Assembly (NCBI GenBank): GCA_016291435.1
Contig: JAEEXH010000004.1
Span: forward strand, 1-64,000
Direction of reading: 5' to 3'
Source of the DNA: Oscillospiraceae bacterium
GTDB lineage: Bacteria > Bacillota > Clostridia > Oscillospirales > Ruminococcaceae
Length of the DNA: 64,000 nucleotides
Part shown: positions 24,589-32,803 of the stretch, piece after piece
How positions within the stretch are numbered: position 1 is the stretch's first letter
How the letters are laid out: every line of letters begins with the position of its first letter
Position numbers and translations under genes: made by a program
The notes under the pieces: model-generated
The model's database searches: none
What the model was told of the DNA's origin: nothing
What the model saw: the letters and a program-made list of their open reading frames with translations, nothing else

Positions 24589-25471
24589 TATTTCACGCGA
24601 GAATTTTCCGCGCAGCACGGCATCGGCGGCGGGCATGATCACCATTGACCCGCCCGCAGATCATCACACGATGCAGATGATCCGCGATATTTCGTTTGTC
24701 CGGCGCGGAGATCTGACGCTCAGTGTGCAGCTTATTCTGCCGGATACGGCGCATGCCCCGCTCATTGTCTATGTGACGGGCTCAGCGTTTCACCGGCAGG
24801 ATATTGCCGGGACGCTCCCGCGTCTCTCGCTGCTTGCAGACAAGGGCTATGCCGTCGCATCGGTGCAGTACCGCGGCGTGGAGGATGCCGTTTTCCCCGC
24901 ACAGGTGCTCGACGCAAAGGCGGCTGTGCATTTTCTGCGGGCGCATGCGGCGAAATACGGCTATGACGCAGAAAACATCTTCCTGATGGGAGACTCCTCC
25001 GGCGGTCACACGGCGCTGCTTGCCGCACTGACAGACGGCATCCCGGCGCTTTCGGAAACGGAAGCCCCCGTTGCTGTCCGCGGTGTGATTGCGCATTACC
25101 CGCCGACGGATATGGCGCGCATGGCAGAGCAGCCCTCGAACACGGATCACGACACGGCAGACTGCCCCGAGGCACTGCTGATCGGCGGCAAGCGCGTCTC
25201 CGAGCACCCGGAGCTGATCGCAAAGACCGCCGTGACGCAGTTTGTCACGGCTGAGCGTGAGATTCCGCCGGTACTGCTGTTTCACGGCACAAACGACGAG
25301 ACTGTGCCCTTCCACCAGAGCTGCCTGCTCTTTGACAGGCTGCGCGATACCGGCAAGGACGCCGCATTCTATGCCGTCGAGGGCGCACACCACGGCGGCA
25401 GGGCGTTCTGGTCGGAGACAGTGCTGCGCATCACCTGTGATTTTGTGCAGAAGCATATCACCGCACGATAA
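24578..25471 (+). CDS. alpha/beta-hydrolase, esterase/lipase (BD-FAE-like)
   Basis: This 297-residue hydrolase has no signal peptide and is likely cytoplasmic. It has the nucleophile elbow GDSSGGHTALL (Ser near residue 140), an Asp in HGTNDETVPF and a catalytic His in EGAHHGG near the C-terminus. The VYVTGSAFHRQ segment replaces the usual HGGG oxyanion motif. Such enzymes cleave esters from small or oligosaccharide substrates; the exact one is unknown. The start overlaps aspS, so expression is probably coupled. Confidence 0.85.
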   Translation: MKLDISRENFPRSTASAAGMITIDPPADHHTMQMIRDISFVRRGDLTLSVQLILPDTAHAPLIVYVTGSAFHRQDIAGTLPRLSLLADKGYAVASVQYRGVEDAVFPAQVLDAKAAVHFLRAHAAKYGYDAENIFLMGDSSGGHTALLAALTDGIPALSETEAPVAVRGVIAHYPPTDMARMAEQPSNTDHDTADCPEALLIGGKRVSEHPELIAKTAVTQFVTAEREIPPVLLFHGTNDETVPFHQSCLLFDRLRDTGKDAAFYAVEGAHHGGRAFWSETVLRITCDFVQKHITAR

Positions 25472-25504
25472 ATATAAAATGAAAAAAGGAGGACATTGTT
25501 CCCC

Positions 25505-26545
25505 ATGACTGTCAATGAACTGATGGAGCGCGTCCGGCAGGAGATGACCGGCGACGCAAAGGCGGATCTCAAGCGCATCAGCGAGATCGCACAGGAATAC
25601 AAGAAAGAGGAGAACGCAGGCGAGCTGATGGAAGCGCTTGCGCAGTTCGCCGTGGAGATGCTGCCGGAGGACACCCGCAGGCAGATGGAGGAGAGCACCT
25701 TTGTACGCGGCGTGCGCATGGACAGAGCCTTTTCCGATGCACTGCAAATGATCCGCGAGAGCAAGACCGCGGAAGCGGAGACGCTGCTCTCCGAGATCGC
25801 ATCGAAAATTCAGACGCATTTTGCGGAGGGCGATAAAAAGTGGTTCAGCTTCCGCAATCCGTTTGAATACCACATGTACCGCCTCTTCTACCCCGAGGAT
25901 ACGCAGTTTGACCGCGCACCCTTTGATTTTGCAAATTACCTCCAGACCTATGCCTATGTGCTGCTGAACAACGGCAGAGGGCTGGCTGCCCTGCAAATGC
26001 TCGACCGCGCAATCGCGTTCAACCCGGTCAGCGTCGATCCGCGCTTTGAGCAGGCGGAGATCTATAAGCTCATGCGGATGCCGGCAAAGCTGCTGGAGGT
26101 CACGCGGGAGACTGCTCGCCTCGGCACGGCGCCGCAGGTCTTTGCGCGCACTGCCGCCAATATGGGCTATTACTGCGTGCTGATGGAGCAGCTTCAGGAT
26201 GCTGCAGTCTTCTATTTTGACAGCCTGCGCTTTGTCTCCGCGCCGGCGATCGAATCGGAGCTTCAGGACACGATTCACAGCATGCAGCTCAGCGGCACGC
26301 TCTTTGCGCCGCCCTCCAAGGGGCAGATCCTCGATGTCTACGAGAAATACAATGTGCAGCAGCCGCCGAACAGCGACCTTGTGAACCTCGCGCTGACGCT
26401 CGCGGGCTCGGCGCATCAGCATGCACGCTTTGAGCTCGAAGGGCTCTTCCTGCGCACAGCCTATGACATGACAAACAGCGACGAGATCAGAGAGAAGATT
26501 GAGCAGCTTGAAAAGGCAATCGAGATCATGAAATCTGCTGACTGA
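25505..26545 (+). CDS. helical tetratricopeptide-like repeat protein
   Basis: A 346-residue soluble, helix-rich protein without signal peptide or membrane spans. Several helix pairs look TPR-like, for example LQTYAYVLLNNGRGLAALQML followed by DRAIAFNPVSVDPRFEQAEI, and ANMGYYCVLMEQLQDAAVFYFD. The family occurs in clostridia without a known role and probably mediates protein contacts. The ATG at 25505 is preferred over a TTG at 25496 because AAGGAGG (25486-25492) is 12 nt away from the ATG and only 3 nt from the TTG. Confidence 0.7.
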   Translation: MTVNELMERVRQEMTGDAKADLKRISEIAQEYKKEENAGELMEALAQFAVEMLPEDTRRQMEESTFVRGVRMDRAFSDALQMIRESKTAEAETLLSEIASKIQTHFAEGDKKWFSFRNPFEYHMYRLFYPEDTQFDRAPFDFANYLQTYAYVLLNNGRGLAALQMLDRAIAFNPVSVDPRFEQAEIYKLMRMPAKLLEVTRETARLGTAPQVFARTAANMGYYCVLMEQLQDAAVFYFDSLRFVSAPAIESELQDTIHSMQLSGTLFAPPSKGQILDVYEKYNVQQPPNSDLVNLALTLAGSAHQHARFELEGLFLRTAYDMTNSDEIREKIEQLEKAIEIMKSAD

Positions 26546-26598
26546 ATCCGCATTTACAAAGAGACAGAGAAATACGAAAGGAATCAGAGGTATCCAAT

Positions 26599-27393
26599 AT
26601 GAAAAAGGGAACGAAGATCGCGCTGATCGTTATCGGCGCTGTTGCTGCTGGCTGCGCGCTGACGCTTGCGTTCGGCGGCATCCCGCTTGTGAAGAAGGCA
26701 GACCAGGAATTTACATTGTATCAGGATTTTGAAATCGCGCCCTACCCCTATGCCGACCGCGGCGTGCCCGATGATTATGTCACGCTGACCTATAATGAGT
26801 GGACAGTCTCCACACCTGTTGAACTGGAATGTCAGTATGCCGGCGAAGACGACGCTGAAGCCAAAAAGCAGCTGTTTCGCGCAGAATACGGTGACGGGAA
26901 ATACGCCGCAGTGTTCTTCCTTCTGCCGGATGAAGATGGTGAGGTGGATCTCACCGGTGCCTCAGAAGGGGACAATCCGATCATGGTGCGGCTGAGGGAT
27001 TATATCATGAACGGCTATGCACGGCAGCACGGATATGACATCAAGGATATGTATACCTTCTGCGACTATATGTACCACATGGACAGGGAGCATCCGGGGA
27101 TCAGTCTGCGCAGCGGGCTTGCGTATTACGGATTTGCAGAATGCCAGGACAATGCAATCCTGTTCAACAAATGGGATTATCACACGGATAACGCGGACGG
27201 CTGGTTCGACATCATGAACAATATCGGCTCCCCAGACAGCTTCTGCGGCTGTCTCAAGCTCTACCCGAAGGATGACCGCAGCATGCGCTATTCTGTGATA
27301 CTCAGAGCATCCGATGAAGAAACGCTCACCTATATGCTCAATTCCGTGAAGTTCGACCCGGGCAAGGCAGAAACAGAAGGAGATATTACATGA
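26599..27393 (+). CDS. hypothetical exported protein with N-terminal membrane anchor
   Basis: The 264-residue product has a short basic N-terminus and one hydrophobic helix (IALIVIGAVAAGCALTLAFG, residues 6-25), then a soluble acidic domain. Aromatic-rich segments (YTFCDYMYHMD, WDYHTDNADGWFDIM) and three cysteines in the C-terminal half are visible. The hydrophobic stretch contains AAGC, which could be a weak lipobox. I do not recognise the family. Base composition is slightly less GC-rich than its neighbours. It overlaps the following esterase by ATGA. Confidence 0.65.
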   Translation: MKKGTKIALIVIGAVAAGCALTLAFGGIPLVKKADQEFTLYQDFEIAPYPYADRGVPDDYVTLTYNEWTVSTPVELECQYAGEDDAEAKKQLFRAEYGDGKYAAVFFLLPDEDGEVDLTGASEGDNPIMVRLRDYIMNGYARQHGYDIKDMYTFCDYMYHMDREHPGISLRSGLAYYGFAECQDNAILFNKWDYHTDNADGWFDIMNNIGSPDSFCGCLKLYPKDDRSMRYSVILRASDEETLTYMLNSVKFDPGKAETEGDIT

Positions 27394-28445
27394 TCACTGT
27401 ACTTCCCTCAGATAAAAACCTGCGCTATATGGGGCGCATTGACTTTGCTGCGCCCGATGCGCCGGAATTCTACTGGCCGGGCTCGCTCGTGCAGTTTCGC
27501 TTCACGGGCAGTGCGCTCAGCTTTCAGATCCGCAATCACAGCTATGATGCGGGCAACGGCAACGGGCTCTCGCTGGGGCTCATCCTCGACGGGAAGCAGC
27601 AGCAGCTCCGGCTCTCCGCAGAAAACGACACCGTGCAGACCGTGACCGTGCCCGTCACAGGAGACGGCGCACACACTGCCGTGCTCTTCAAGCGGCAGGA
27701 CGGCCCGCATTATTATGCGCTCTGCGGCATCACCCTCGCAGACGGCGCGGCGGTCTCACCGCTGGAGCTGCCTTCGCTCAAAATTGAAGCCTACGGCGAC
27801 AGCGTCACCGCAGGCTCATGGGTCGAGATCTGCGACCGCGTCGGGCAGACCGATTATCCCGATTATACCGCAAAGCATGACAACGCATGGCACAGCTATG
27901 CGATGCAGACCGGGCGCCTTCTGAATGCGCAGGTGCATCTCACCGCGCAGGGCGGCATTGCGCTGCTGGACGGCACCGGCTACTACGAAAACGGCGATGT
28001 GGGCATGGAAACCGCCTACACGAAAATGTCCTATCAGCCTGCCTCCGGCAAGCTCACCGACTGGGATTTTTCGCGCTATGTTCCCGATGTGGTCACCTTT
28101 GCGATCGGGCAGAACGATCACCATGTCGGCACAGAGGATAACCTCATTCCCGATGCGGAAAAGCGCGAGCGCTGGCTCGATACCTACTGCCGCATCATCC
28201 GCGATCTCATGGAAAAATATCCGAAGGCGCAGTTTGTGCTGCTGCTGACGGTGCTCATGCACGATGAATACTGGGAGCAGATGCTTGACGAAGCCTGTGC
28301 GCGGATCGGCAGCAGCCGTGTCACGCGGCTCCGCTTCACACGCTCCGGCAAGGCAACGCCCGGGCATCCGCGCATCCCGGAGCAGTGCGAAATGGCATGC
28401 GAGCTGACGGAATACCTCCGCGGGCTGCTGCATCTCAACGGGTAA
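27390..28445 (+). CDS. CE2-like SGNH carbohydrate esterase
   Basis: This 351-residue enzyme has the two-domain layout of carbohydrate esterase family 2. An N-terminal jelly-roll (about 1-125, with WPGSLVQFRFTGSALSF) is followed by an SGNH domain with AYGDSVTAG, a FAIGQNDHH block III, and a candidate catalytic His in PGHPRIPEQ. CE2 enzymes remove acetyl groups from xylan or mannan oligosaccharides. No signal peptide is present, so it is predicted to act on imported oligosaccharides. The ATGA overlap couples it to the upstream anchored protein. Confidence 0.82.
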   Translation: MITVLPSDKNLRYMGRIDFAAPDAPEFYWPGSLVQFRFTGSALSFQIRNHSYDAGNGNGLSLGLILDGKQQQLRLSAENDTVQTVTVPVTGDGAHTAVLFKRQDGPHYYALCGITLADGAAVSPLELPSLKIEAYGDSVTAGSWVEICDRVGQTDYPDYTAKHDNAWHSYAMQTGRLLNAQVHLTAQGGIALLDGTGYYENGDVGMETAYTKMSYQPASGKLTDWDFSRYVPDVVTFAIGQNDHHVGTEDNLIPDAEKRERWLDTYCRIIRDLMEKYPKAQFVLLLTVLMHDEYWEQMLDEACARIGSSRVTRLRFTRSGKATPGHPRIPEQCEMACELTEYLRGLLHLNG

Positions 28446-28451
28446 GCCGTC

Positions 28452-29129
28452 ATGCGGAAGTATCGCCTGAACGGAAGCTATGACGCCGGAATCGGCACGG
28501 TACTCGCCGTGATCATGCTCTGCTTCGGCGGATTTCTCATGTATCAGTGCCACAAATATGCGCCGAAGCAGCCGGAAGTGATGTATGCGATCGGCGGCGT
28601 CGCGCTCCTGCTCGCGATCGTTCTCTCTCTGCTTGACCTGCAAAATGACAAGGCAGCGGAGCAGGCAAAAAAGCACCGTGCGCGGATGCTTTCCATGCCC
28701 GCCGTGACGGGGCATATCACAGCAGTCCGCAAGCGGTGGTATGACCGCAAAGGCAGCGAGCTCCCCGCAGAAACCGCACAGCATGTGCATTCCGACGGGA
28801 TCCGCCCGCGCTGGACAGCGACTGTCACCTTCACCGATCCGGCAGGCAATACCGTCCGCGAGATCGAGTCGCAGCAGTTTACCGAAGATCTGGAAATGAT
28901 GCTCTCGGGCGATCTCTGCGATGTGCACTATTCGCCGGAGGGAGAATATTATGTTGTGCCGCTCGAATACCGGCAGAGCGCAGACGAGGAGCCGGCATTC
29001 TCGCAGCAGACACCGCGCGGAAAGCTGCTGTTCAGCATGCGGCAGCACCCCTATCTTACATTTGCGGTCATTGCCGCCTTTGAGGTGATTGTTGTGCTGA
29101 TTCTTCTGGCGTTTGTGCTCCCGCACTGA
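28452..29129 (+). CDS. membrane protein with extracytoplasmic or cytoplasmic beta domain
   Basis: A 225-residue protein with two N-terminal membrane helices (IGTVLAVIMLCFGGFLMYQ and MYAIGGVALLLAIVLSLL), a soluble middle domain (about 75-190) and a C-terminal helix (LTFAVIAAFEVIVVLILLAFVL). The middle resembles DUF3592-like domains, with WTATVTFTDPAGNTVREI and VHYSPEGEYYVVPL strands. Its last 62 nt are antisense to the end of the leftward gene at 29068-29514. Confidence 0.65.
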   Translation: MRKYRLNGSYDAGIGTVLAVIMLCFGGFLMYQCHKYAPKQPEVMYAIGGVALLLAIVLSLLDLQNDKAAEQAKKHRARMLSMPAVTGHITAVRKRWYDRKGSELPAETAQHVHSDGIRPRWTATVTFTDPAGNTVREIESQQFTEDLEMMLSGDLCDVHYSPEGEYYVVPLEYRQSADEEPAFSQQTPRGKLLFSMRQHPYLTFAVIAAFEVIVVLILLAFVLPH

Positions 29130-29514
29130 CCTCGTGAAAGAGCAGCCAGATGCGGTCGCAGAAGCCGACGGCAAAATAGCAGAGCACACACCAGAGCAGC
29201 GAGAACAGCAGCGAGACCTGCCCGAAAAGCTGAAAGCGCAGACCGCTGTAATCCCAGACCTGCCAGCCCATGATGATATTGTCGAACACCCCGACGGTGA
29301 ACTCCGCCGCCGTGACAAAGAGCCCGCCGAGCAGCGCGCGCGTCAGGCGCGAGGCGCTGAGGCGGTCCTCCATATGATAGAGCACGCTCATCGTGACACC
29401 CGCGGCAATGCCCATCGTCCAGTGTGTATAGCCGCGCCCCATAATCTCCATCATGGTGTAAAGAAAAAATCCCATCAGAAATGCGAAGCCGTATTCGCCG
29501 ATATTCTTTTGCAT
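29068..29514 (-). CDS. CmpB-like (putative type IV ABC-transporter, PF06541 group) membrane protein
   Basis: The leftward 148-residue protein has four membrane helices: YGFAFLMGFFLYTMMEI, HWTMGIAAGVTMSVLY, ALLGGLFVTAAEFTVGV and SLLFSLLWCVLCYFAV. The motif EFTVGVFDN and the closing GFCDRIWLLF match the family described as putative ABC-transporter type IV. Transport is not demonstrated for this family. A GGAGGT ribosome binding site lies upstream of the ATG. The 3' end overlaps the convergent rightward gene by 62 nt. Confidence 0.72.
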   Translation of the reverse strand: MQKNIGEYGFAFLMGFFLYTMMEIMGRGYTHWTMGIAAGVTMSVLYHMEDRLSASRLTRALLGGLFVTAAEFTVGVFDNIIMGWQVWDYSGLRFQLFGQVSLLFSLLWCVLCYFAVGFCDRIWLLFHEVSAGAQTPEESAQQSPQRRQ

Positions 29515-29617
29515 ATGCGCACCTCCGCGGTTATCATATGAAGATTCAGAGAGAATATGCGGGCGGATGCGGATTCTGAACGATTACCGTATCATACAGA
29601 TGTAGGAGGAAACAGAT

Positions 29618-31129
29618 ATGCGTGAAAGCGGGATCCTGCTGCCTGTCTCTGCACTGCCGTCAAAGCACGGCATCGGGAAGCTGGGACAGGCAGCATATGA
29701 ATTTGTCGATTTTCTGAGCGCTGCGGGCTGCCATTACTGGCAGGTGCTGCCGCTCTCGCCGACAGGCTACGGAGATTCGCCGTATCAGTCCTGCTCGGCG
29801 TTTGCGGGCAATCCGTATCTCATCGACCTCGACCGCCTCGCAGCGCGCGGCTGGCTCACGCCTGCCGATTATGAGGGCATCTCTTGGGACACTGACGCTT
29901 CGGAGGTCAATTATTCCCTGCTCTACCGGCATGTGATGCCCGTGCTCTGGGCGGCATTTGCCAATTTCTCACGCAAGAAGCCGACCGATTTCAAGAAATT
30001 CTGTGCGGCGCAGCGCGACTGGCTTTCGGAATATGCGCTCTTCATGGCGCTGAAATCGGCACATGACGGCAAGCCGTGGTATGAATGGGAGTCGGCGCTT
30101 GCGATGCGCGAAAAGGCGGCGATCGCTGAGGCAAAGAAAACCTACGCGATGGAGATCGAATTCTACTGCTTTGTGCAGTATTGCTTCTTTGCGCAGTGGA
30201 ATGCGCTGAAGGCATATGCCAACCGCAAGGGCATCCGCATCATCGGCGATATCCCGATCTACGCGGCCTATGACAGCGCAGAGGTCTGGGCGCAGCCGGA
30301 GCTCTTTCAGCTTGACAAGGACAAGAAGCCGACCGTCGTCGCGGGATGCCCGCCCGATTGCTTTGCCGTCACAGGACAGCTCTGGGGCAACCCCATCTGG
30401 GACTGGGAGGCAATGGCGAAAAACGGCTATGAGTGGTGGCTGGACCGCATCGGCTTCGTGCTGAACATGTACGATGTCGTGCGCATTGACCACTTCCGCG
30501 GCTTCGAGAAATACTATGCGATCCCCTACGGCGCAGAGACTGCCGAGCACGGCAAGTGGGTCAAGGGTCCCGACTACGCGCTCTGGAAGGCGGCAAAGGC
30601 ACGCTTCGGCGAAATGGCAGTCATCGCAGAGGATCTCGGCAACATCACCCCGGCGGTCGAGCGGCTGCTGAAGCGCACTGGCTTCCCCGGCATGAAGGTC
30701 ATGCAGTTTGCATTTGACAGCGGCGCGGAGAATCCCTATCTCCCGCAGAATTTCACGACAAGCAACTGCGTCTGCTACACCGGCACACACGACAACCACA
30801 CCCTGCGCGGCTGGGTCAAGGCGAATGACGCTGAGACCAACGCCTACGCGGAGGCTTATCTCGATGTGAAGAAGCCGAAGAAGCTCCCGAAGGCTGTGCT
30901 CCGTGCGGCATGGAGCAGCATTGCACGCATCGCGATCGCACCGATGCAGGATTTCCTCGGCGCACCGCCCTCTGCGCGCATCAACACGCCCTCGACCCTC
31001 GGCGGCAACTGGGTCTGGCGCACGCAGCGTGCGGATTACACCGAGAAGCTCAAGGCAAAGATCCGGCAGTTCAATATCACCTACGGGCGGCTGAACGCGC
31101 CGGAGGAAGCAGAAAAAAATGCGGAATGA
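29618..31129 (+). CDS. malQ: 4-alpha-glucanotransferase (GH77)
   Basis: MalQ rearranges malto-oligosaccharides during starch and glycogen metabolism. The 503-residue protein starts RESGILLPVSALPSKHGIG and has YWQVLPLSPTGYGDSPYQS, the nucleophile region VVRIDHFRGFEKYYAIP, the acid/base IAEDLGNITP and the third acid GTHDNHTL, all GH77 signatures. No signal peptide, so it acts in the cytoplasm. TGTAGGAGG precedes the ATG. It stands alone, with esterase genes on both sides rather than glycogen genes. Confidence 0.95.
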   Translation: MRESGILLPVSALPSKHGIGKLGQAAYEFVDFLSAAGCHYWQVLPLSPTGYGDSPYQSCSAFAGNPYLIDLDRLAARGWLTPADYEGISWDTDASEVNYSLLYRHVMPVLWAAFANFSRKKPTDFKKFCAAQRDWLSEYALFMALKSAHDGKPWYEWESALAMREKAAIAEAKKTYAMEIEFYCFVQYCFFAQWNALKAYANRKGIRIIGDIPIYAAYDSAEVWAQPELFQLDKDKKPTVVAGCPPDCFAVTGQLWGNPIWDWEAMAKNGYEWWLDRIGFVLNMYDVVRIDHFRGFEKYYAIPYGAETAEHGKWVKGPDYALWKAAKARFGEMAVIAEDLGNITPAVERLLKRTGFPGMKVMQFAFDSGAENPYLPQNFTTSNCVCYTGTHDNHTLRGWVKANDAETNAYAEAYLDVKKPKKLPKAVLRAAWSSIARIAIAPMQDFLGAPPSARINTPSTLGGNWVWRTQRADYTEKLKAKIRQFNITYGRLNAPEEAEKNAE

Positions 31130-31223
31130 TTCTGTCTGTCAGATGAATATTCGCGTATAAATACAGCGGATCATGGCTGCGGATGCAGCATTTGAATTTC
31201 GCATTCAAAAAGAGGTATATCAT

Positions 31224-32732
31224 ATGAGAGCAGCAGCAGTTTTCAGCAATGACATGGTCTTGCAGAGAGAAAAGCCGATCGCCGTCTGGGGCGACGGCAA
31301 AGACGGCACCCGCGTCACCGTCACGCTCGGCGGTCACAGCGCTTCCGGCACTGTCAGGAACGGCAAATGGCGCGTGACGCTCCCCCCGATGCCTGCCGCC
31401 GACAATCTGACGATGGTAATTGCAAGCGGTGCAGTCGAGATCCGCTTCACCGGCGTTGCGGTCGGTGAGGTCTGGCTCTGCGGCGGTCAGTCGAACATGG
31501 AGTTTGAGATCCGCAACGAGAAAAACGGCGCGGCGCTTCTTTCCTCCCTCACGCCCGACTGCGGCGTCCGCTACTACTACACCCCGAAGCAGCGCATCAT
31601 TGACGAGCAGTTTGACAGGGTCGAGCGCAATACCTGCTGGAGCAAGGCATCGCCGGAGACCGCCGGCGCTTGGTCGGCAGTCGGCTTGTATTTCGCGCTG
31701 GAGGTCGCAAAAAAGCTCGGCGTCACGGTCGGTCTCATCGGCGCAAACTGGGGCGGCACCTCGGCGTCGGCATGGGTCTCACGCGATGTGCTCGAATCAA
31801 ATGCAGCGATCAAGCCCTACATCGACGAATATGACGCGGCGACTGCCGGAAAGACCCGCGAGGAGCTGATCGCAGAATTTGACGCATATGCGGCTTATCA
31901 GGACAACTGGTATGTGAAATACAACGCCTATATGGAGGAGCACCCGGAGACTTCCTGGGAGGATGCCCAGAAGATCCTCGGCGAATCGCGCTATCCGGGA
32001 CCCATGAGCCCGAAGAACGAGCTGAGACCTTGCGGCATCTATGAGACCGTTTTGCAGCGCGTCTGCCCCTATACCCTGCGCGGCTTCCTCTATTATCAGG
32101 GCGAATCGGACGACCATCGCCCGGAGACCTATGAGATCCTGCTCGAATCGCTGATCCGCTGCTGGCGGCGCGACTGGGAAGACCCGGAAATGCCGTTTCT
32201 CAATGTGCAGCTTCCGATGTTCCGCTATCTGCACGAGGAGGACAAAAAGCACTGGTGCCTCATCCGTGAGGCGCAGATGCGCGTGTACCGCCGCCTGCGG
32301 AATACGGGTCTTGCCGTGCTGACAGACTGCGGCGAGCTCGACAATATCCATCCGACCGACAAGGCGCCCGTCGGGCACCGCCTTGCATTGCAGGCACTTG
32401 CCGAGGTTTACGGCATGCTCCCGCGGGAGGCAGCTTCTGCACCGATGCTCCGCAGCGCCTATGCATCCGGCAGCGAGATGACCGTGCTGACCGAAAACGC
32501 AGCGGACGGCTTCTCGCTCACAGGTGAACCCTGCGGCTTTGAGCTGGCGGGCGAGGACGGCGTCTGGTATCCCGCGAAGGCGGTGCTGCTGCCAAACCGC
32601 ATTACGCTGACGGCGAAGGAAGTCCCTGCACCGAAGGCAGCGCGCTATGCCTGGACAAACTACATGCAGGTGACGGTCTTCGGCAGAAACGGCCTGCCGC
32701 TTGCCCCCTTCCGCACAGACTGCGGCCTGTAA
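31224..32732 (+). CDS. sialate O-acetylesterase-like SGNH enzyme (SASA domain)
   Basis: The 502-residue product has an N-terminal Ig-like domain (residues 1-90). A SASA/SGNH domain follows, with GGQSNMEFE as block I, GANWGGTSASAW as block II, FLYYQGESDDHR and the DNIHPTDKAPVGHRLA Asp-His block. A C-terminal beta domain completes the usual layout. Family members remove O-acetyl groups from sialic acid or plant-wall oligosaccharides. No signal peptide is present, suggesting intracellular use of imported sugars. The ATG at 31224 follows AGAGGT; an in-frame extension to 31173 lacks a ribosome binding site. Confidence 0.85.
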   Translation: MRAAAVFSNDMVLQREKPIAVWGDGKDGTRVTVTLGGHSASGTVRNGKWRVTLPPMPAADNLTMVIASGAVEIRFTGVAVGEVWLCGGQSNMEFEIRNEKNGAALLSSLTPDCGVRYYYTPKQRIIDEQFDRVERNTCWSKASPETAGAWSAVGLYFALEVAKKLGVTVGLIGANWGGTSASAWVSRDVLESNAAIKPYIDEYDAATAGKTREELIAEFDAYAAYQDNWYVKYNAYMEEHPETSWEDAQKILGESRYPGPMSPKNELRPCGIYETVLQRVCPYTLRGFLYYQGESDDHRPETYEILLESLIRCWRRDWEDPEMPFLNVQLPMFRYLHEEDKKHWCLIREAQMRVYRRLRNTGLAVLTDCGELDNIHPTDKAPVGHRLALQALAEVYGMLPREAASAPMLRSAYASGSEMTVLTENAADGFSLTGEPCGFELAGEDGVWYPAKAVLLPNRITLTAKEVPAPKAARYAWTNYMQVTVFGRNGLPLAPFRTDCGL

Positions 32733-32745
32733 GCGATGACAAGCA

Positions 32746-32779
32746 TGCCCCCGGACGTCATTCGGTCGTTCCGGGGGCA
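32746..32779. terminator. 9-bp GC hairpin after the sialate esterase gene
   Basis: TGCCCCCGG (32746-32754) pairs with CCGGGGGCA (32771-32779). No T-run follows, so this may attenuate or stabilise the 3' end rather than terminate. Confidence 0.45.
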
Positions 32780-32803
32780 ATCTGAAAATAAAGGAGCACA
32801 ACC

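Noticed and set aside
22780-24645. Leftward frame of about 620 codons opposite aspS.
   Set aside because: aspS is fully supported by class II synthetase motifs; the antisense frame has no recognisable domain or start signal.
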